Source: Myxococcales bacterium (lineage in GTDB: Bacteria; Myxococcota; Polyangia; Fen-1088). Taken from it: a stretch of DNA of 19,093 nt. Below are positions 16,486-19,093 of this stretch, piece by piece. Location: contig PMCR01000240.1 in the NCBI GenBank assembly GCA_003155465.1, forward strand, positions 287-19,379, written 5' to 3'. Both the position numbers and the translations under genes were made by a program. Within the stretch, counting starts at the first letter, position 1; each line of letters starts with the position of its first letter. The notes beneath the pieces were generated by a model, which saw nothing but the letters and a program-made list of their open reading frames with translations, did no database searches and was not told where the DNA came from.

Positions 16486-17400
16486 ATGCGCACAGCAGTC
16501 CTGTTCCTGGTCTTTAATAGACCTGACACCACGCGCCGCGTTTTCGCGGCAATACGTGCGGCCGCTCCGCCTCGCCTCTACGTCGCTGGGGACGGTCCGA
16601 GGGGCAGTCACCCGGACGATTCGGAGCGCTGTGAGGAGTCCCGAAAGGTAGCGACCCAGGTGGACTGGCCCTGTGAAGTCAAGACGCTGTTCCGAGACAC
16701 AAACCTCGGTTGCGGGAGGGGCCCAACTGGTGGAATCGCCTGGTTCTTCGAGCAGGAGGACGAGGGCATAGTCCTTGAGGATGATGTCCTCCCACTTCCA
16801 ACCTTCTTTCCGTACTGTGAGGAGTTGCTGGCACGCTATCGTCACGATCCTCGGGTATCGATGATCAGCGGCTGCAACCTGATCGCCAATCACTTTCATC
16901 CCCGAGAAAGCTACTTCTTCACCAAGTATGGGCACATCTGGGGCTGGGCAACCTGGCGGCGTGCGTGGAAAGACTACGACGTCGAGATGAAGCAATGGCC
17001 GTCGTGGCGCGACGCCGGTGGACTTGGTCGACTGTCCCCGGGTGGCCGCCCCTTCGAAGGCTACTGGCGCGACGTCTTTGACAGGGTATGCAGCGGCCAG
17101 CTCGAGGATGTATGGGACTACCAGTGGCTTTTCGCGCACTGGCGGACTTCAAGGCTTGCAGTGCAGCCGGGGGTCAACCTGACGCAAAACATCGGGTTTC
17201 GTCCTGATGCGACCCACACCAGCTCCGACGAGCCCGCCTACTTGCGCGCAGCGCGCCCCTCTGAGATGAGTTTCCCATTGCGTCACCCGTCCAGTGTCGT
17301 TTGCTCCGGTGTTGCGGACTCTCTATCCGCAGCGCCCTGTCCACGAGCAGTCGAAGGACGCCTCGAAGAGAGGAAGGCCCGACTTGATGTTGGGCCGTAG
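16486..17400 (+). CDS. GT-A-like glycosyltransferase (second of a paralogous pair)
   Basis: A 304-residue protein related to that at 10675-11625. It starts MRTAVLFLVFNRPDTTRRVF, has VLEDDVL with EDD at 98-100, GWATWRRAW at 153-161, and NIGFRPDATHT at 235-245. These match EDD, GWGTWQRAW and NIGFGDTATHT of the paralogue. It likely transfers one sugar from a nucleotide donor. The ATG at 16486 has CGAGG nearby upstream; an in-frame GTG at 16393 would add about 31 residues with no family resemblance. After about residue 280 the tail (AAPCPRAVEGRLEERKARLD) looks unlike family C-termini and runs toward a repeat-rich spacer, so the natural 3' end may have been replaced. Confidence 0.8.
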   Translation: MRTAVLFLVFNRPDTTRRVFAAIRAAAPPRLYVAGDGPRGSHPDDSERCEESRKVATQVDWPCEVKTLFRDTNLGCGRGPTGGIAWFFEQEDEGIVLEDDVLPLPTFFPYCEELLARYRHDPRVSMISGCNLIANHFHPRESYFFTKYGHIWGWATWRRAWKDYDVEMKQWPSWRDAGGLGRLSPGGRPFEGYWRDVFDRVCSGQLEDVWDYQWLFAHWRTSRLAVQPGVNLTQNIGFRPDATHTSSDEPAYLRAARPSEMSFPLRHPSSVVCSGVADSLSAAPCPRAVEGRLEERKARLDVGP

Positions 17401-17640
17401 GTGACGCAAGACACAGGCCGTGGACGAATACAGATCGGCATCCGCGACCCCTTCATGACCACCTGTAAATCGCCAGGCCCAAGGGGCCAGGCGGCGGCAC
17501 TTTTTCCAGGGCGATGGGGCCACGTCTTTTCCGGGGTCATGGGGCCAGTCGCGGGTGACTGCTGAACGACAATCACATCTCCCCATCTCCCCATCGTGTA
17601 ATTGTCGCTCAGCAACGAAAGCTAAGCTAACATCTGGGCT
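17401..17640. repeat. Repeat-rich spacer: 25-bp-period repeat, 8-bp tandem repeat and inverted repeat
   Basis: This 240-bp spacer has an imperfect direct repeat (17502-17523 and 17527-17548, 18 of 22 bases alike, both ending in ATGGGGCCA). A third GGGGCCA lies at 17483-17489. An inverted repeat of 13 bases pairs 17561-17573 (GCTGAACGACAAT) with 17601-17613 (ATTGTCGCTCAGC), with one mismatch. Its loop contains two and a half copies of CATCTCCC (17576-17595). The arms could be remains of mobile-element ends or a regulatory stem-loop before the next gene. No transposase was found and no T run follows, so it is not a standard terminator. Confidence 0.55.
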
Positions 17641-18789
17641 GTGTTGACGACGTTTCTTGCCCGCGTCGCACGTCGCTTTCGAGGTCACATTCGGGTCATT
17701 GGCTACTTCGAGGCGGCGGGCCGCCCCCGTGGGTCCGTGCTGGTCAGCTACCTGCCAGCGGCGGTTGCGTCCAAGAACCCGAACCGATTCCTCGGCCACA
17801 CCAACCTGTGGGAATGCGCCGAGATCGTGCGACTGGTGAACGAACTCGGCTACGCCGCCGATGTTATCAGTTGGGAAGATGACCAGTTCATCGCGCGCAG
17901 CCGCTATGCCGCTGTTCTCGATCTCGCTCACAACCTCTCCCGACTCGCTGGTCCCGGAACGGCCGCGGTTCTCCACTTGACAGGCAGCGAACCTGCGTCC
18001 TGCAATGCCGCCGAGCGCGCTCGGCTCGATGCCCTGGCCGCCCGCCGCGGAAGGAGGCTCCGGCCACGGCGCAGCCACACGCCAGAGAGTGTCGAACTTC
18101 ATCTGAGAAGTCTGCGGCGAGCTGATGTCGTCACCCTGGTCGGGAACGAGGTAACTCTCGCCACCTACCCCGCCCCCGACCGGCCAAAGTTCCGGCTTGT
18201 GCCTGTGACGGGATCTGTCTTGTCGCGGCCCCGCGATCCAAGTACCGCCACCTTCGATCCTTCCTTCCTCTTCTTCTCGGGCGCCGGCGCCGTCCACAAG
18301 GGTCTCGACCTAGTGCTTGAGGTGTTCGCCCGCCACCCCGAGCTGGAACTCCACGTCGTTGGCCCGGCCGCGACGGACGACGACTTTGCGCTGGCATACC
18401 GCCATGAGCTCGCCCTCCCCAACGTTAGAGTCCACAGGCCACTGATGCCATCGAGTGATGCCTTCGTCGCACTCGCGCAGAGGGTGCGGGGATTCGTCCT
18501 GCCCTCCTGCAGCGAGGCGACATCCACAGCAGCAGTGACGTGCATGCAGCATGGAATCTTCCCCCTCGTCAGCCGCGAGTGCGGCCTCGATCTTACAAAC
18601 GAAAGCGGCATCACGCTGCCGGACTGCTCTATCGACAGCATAGAGTCGGCCGTGTTGACCGTCGCCGGGATGGCGCCTGCAATCTTGCGCGAAAGAACTG
18701 CGGCGGCGCAACGGTACGCAATGGCGACGCATTCCCGCGAAGCGTTCTCCCGGGCCGTGCATGCCGTGCTCACCTCCGTGCTCGCCTAG
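17641..18789 (+). CDS. Glycosyltransferase, GT4-like (divergent)
   Basis: A 382-residue protein with a GTG start at 17641. The C-terminal half has the GT-B donor-domain pattern: FLFFSGAGAVHKGLDLVLEVF (209-229), LELHVVGPA, then GFVLPSCSEATSTAAVTCMQHG, where Glu-Ala-Thr-Ser-Thr takes the place of the EX7E region. The N-terminal half is less conserved but shows NPNRFLGHTNLWECAEIVRLVNELGY, plausible for an acceptor domain. No clear ribosome site precedes the GTG, so the start is uncertain. It is separated from the previous gene by a repeat-rich spacer and may have its own promoter. Its TAG is 1 bp from the stop of the convergent flippase gene. Confidence 0.75.
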   Translation: MLTTFLARVARRFRGHIRVIGYFEAAGRPRGSVLVSYLPAAVASKNPNRFLGHTNLWECAEIVRLVNELGYAADVISWEDDQFIARSRYAAVLDLAHNLSRLAGPGTAAVLHLTGSEPASCNAAERARLDALAARRGRRLRPRRSHTPESVELHLRSLRRADVVTLVGNEVTLATYPAPDRPKFRLVPVTGSVLSRPRDPSTATFDPSFLFFSGAGAVHKGLDLVLEVFARHPELELHVVGPAATDDDFALAYRHELALPNVRVHRPLMPSSDAFVALAQRVRGFVLPSCSEATSTAAVTCMQHGIFPLVSRECGLDLTNESGITLPDCSIDSIESAVLTVAGMAPAILRERTAAAQRYAMATHSREAFSRAVHAVLTSVLA

Positions 18790-18790
18790 T

Positions 18791-19093
18791 CTAGTGGCTC
18801 CCCGCCCGCGCCTCGATGTCCCGCAGCAGCCTCGGCATGTGCAGACGGATTGGGATCAAGGTTGTGAGTAGAAGGCTGACTATGCTGCCAAACACGACCC
18901 CCGAGACACCTATTGATTTCGCCAGCACGATGCTTAGGAGGATGTTCACGACAGCCAGGCATGACGAAGTGGCGACCTGAAACGCCACAACTTTGGCTCC
19001 GTTCAAGAACGCGGCAAGAGGCCCAGAAATCGCAATTGTGACCGACCATAGGCCTAGCGCAAACAGAAGGAGGAAGCCTACGGAGATCTTGCC
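18791..19093 (-). CDS. wzx: Polysaccharide flippase (Wzx, MOP superfamily), C-terminal part only
   Basis: The frame is open to the right edge; 100 residues to the TAG at 18791 are visible. They contain three hydrophobic segments: FLLLFALGLWSVTIAISGPL, then QVATSSCLAVVNILLSIVLA and GVVFGSIVSLLLTTLIPI. The LNGAK loop between the first two and KSIGVSG between the last two are typical of the last helices of Wzx-type oligosaccharide flippases. It would export the lipid-linked repeat unit across the inner membrane. It runs opposite to the glycosyltransferase genes, with 1 bp between convergent stop codons. No start is in the window. Confidence 0.8.
   Translation of the reverse strand, partial: GKISVGFLLLFALGLWSVTIAISGPLAAFLNGAKVVAFQVATSSCLAVVNILLSIVLAKSIGVSGVVFGSIVSLLLTTLIPIRLHMPRLLRDIEARAGSH

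Noticed and set aside
17323..18297. 324-codon open frame on the minus strand
   Set aside because: It covers the repeat-rich spacer and the antisense of a glycosyltransferase gene. The composition is disordered and no family motif is seen.

Overview
This is a surface-polysaccharide (O-antigen, capsule or exopolysaccharide) biosynthesis locus from a GC-rich bacterium. Gram-negative is likely, because a PglC-type initiating transferase, a Wzx-type flippase and a Wzy/ligase-type membrane protein occur together. The taxon cannot be fixed from the sequence. There are no rRNA, tRNA or CRISPR elements and no intact transposase.

Left block (1-4969). Four genes form a complete-looking UDP-N,N'-diacetylbacillosamine module. 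Leftward from 2708 run pglC (phosphoglycosyltransferase), pglD (acetyltransferase) and pglE (aminotransferase), joined by 8-bp and 4-bp overlaps. pglF (membrane 4,6-dehydratase) runs rightward from 3050. The 341-bp divergent region between pglC and pglF carries three copies of a 9-mer, two direct and one inverted. At the left edge is the first dozen codons of a further leftward gene, an NAD-dependent epimerase/dehydratase with a GTG start.

Middle block (4949-8098, leftward). An AsnB-type amidotransferase is followed 6 bp later by a GT4-like glycosyltransferase, whose 3' end overlaps the 3' end of pglF by 21 bp. Upstream of asnB, a 523-bp gap holds a convincing leftward intrinsic terminator and an orphan leftward ORF.

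Right block (8622-18789, rightward). In order: an SDR epimerase with an altered catalytic motif, a GT4 enzyme, a GT-A-like transferase and a hexapeptide-repeat acyltransferase (the last three linked by ATGA overlaps or a strong SD). A decayed segment follows, with a relic of a Wzy/ligase-like gene, then the intact Wzy/ligase-like protein. After it come a CDP-paratose-2-epimerase-like SDR, a WbuB/WcaI-type GT4, a second GT-A-like transferase paralogous to the first, a repeat-rich 240-bp spacer and a last GT4-like enzyme. The C-terminal end of a Wzx flippase enters leftward from the right edge and converges with that gene, 1 bp between stops.

How it fits together (inference): PglF, PglE and PglD make UDP-diNAcBac, and PglC loads the sugar phosphate onto undecaprenyl phosphate. 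Six further glycosyltransferases extend the unit. AsnB could amidate a uronic acid, the acyltransferase could decorate a residue, Wzx flips the unit and the Wzy/ligase protein polymerises or ligates it. The relics, repeats and changes of gene direction suggest assembly by recombination.
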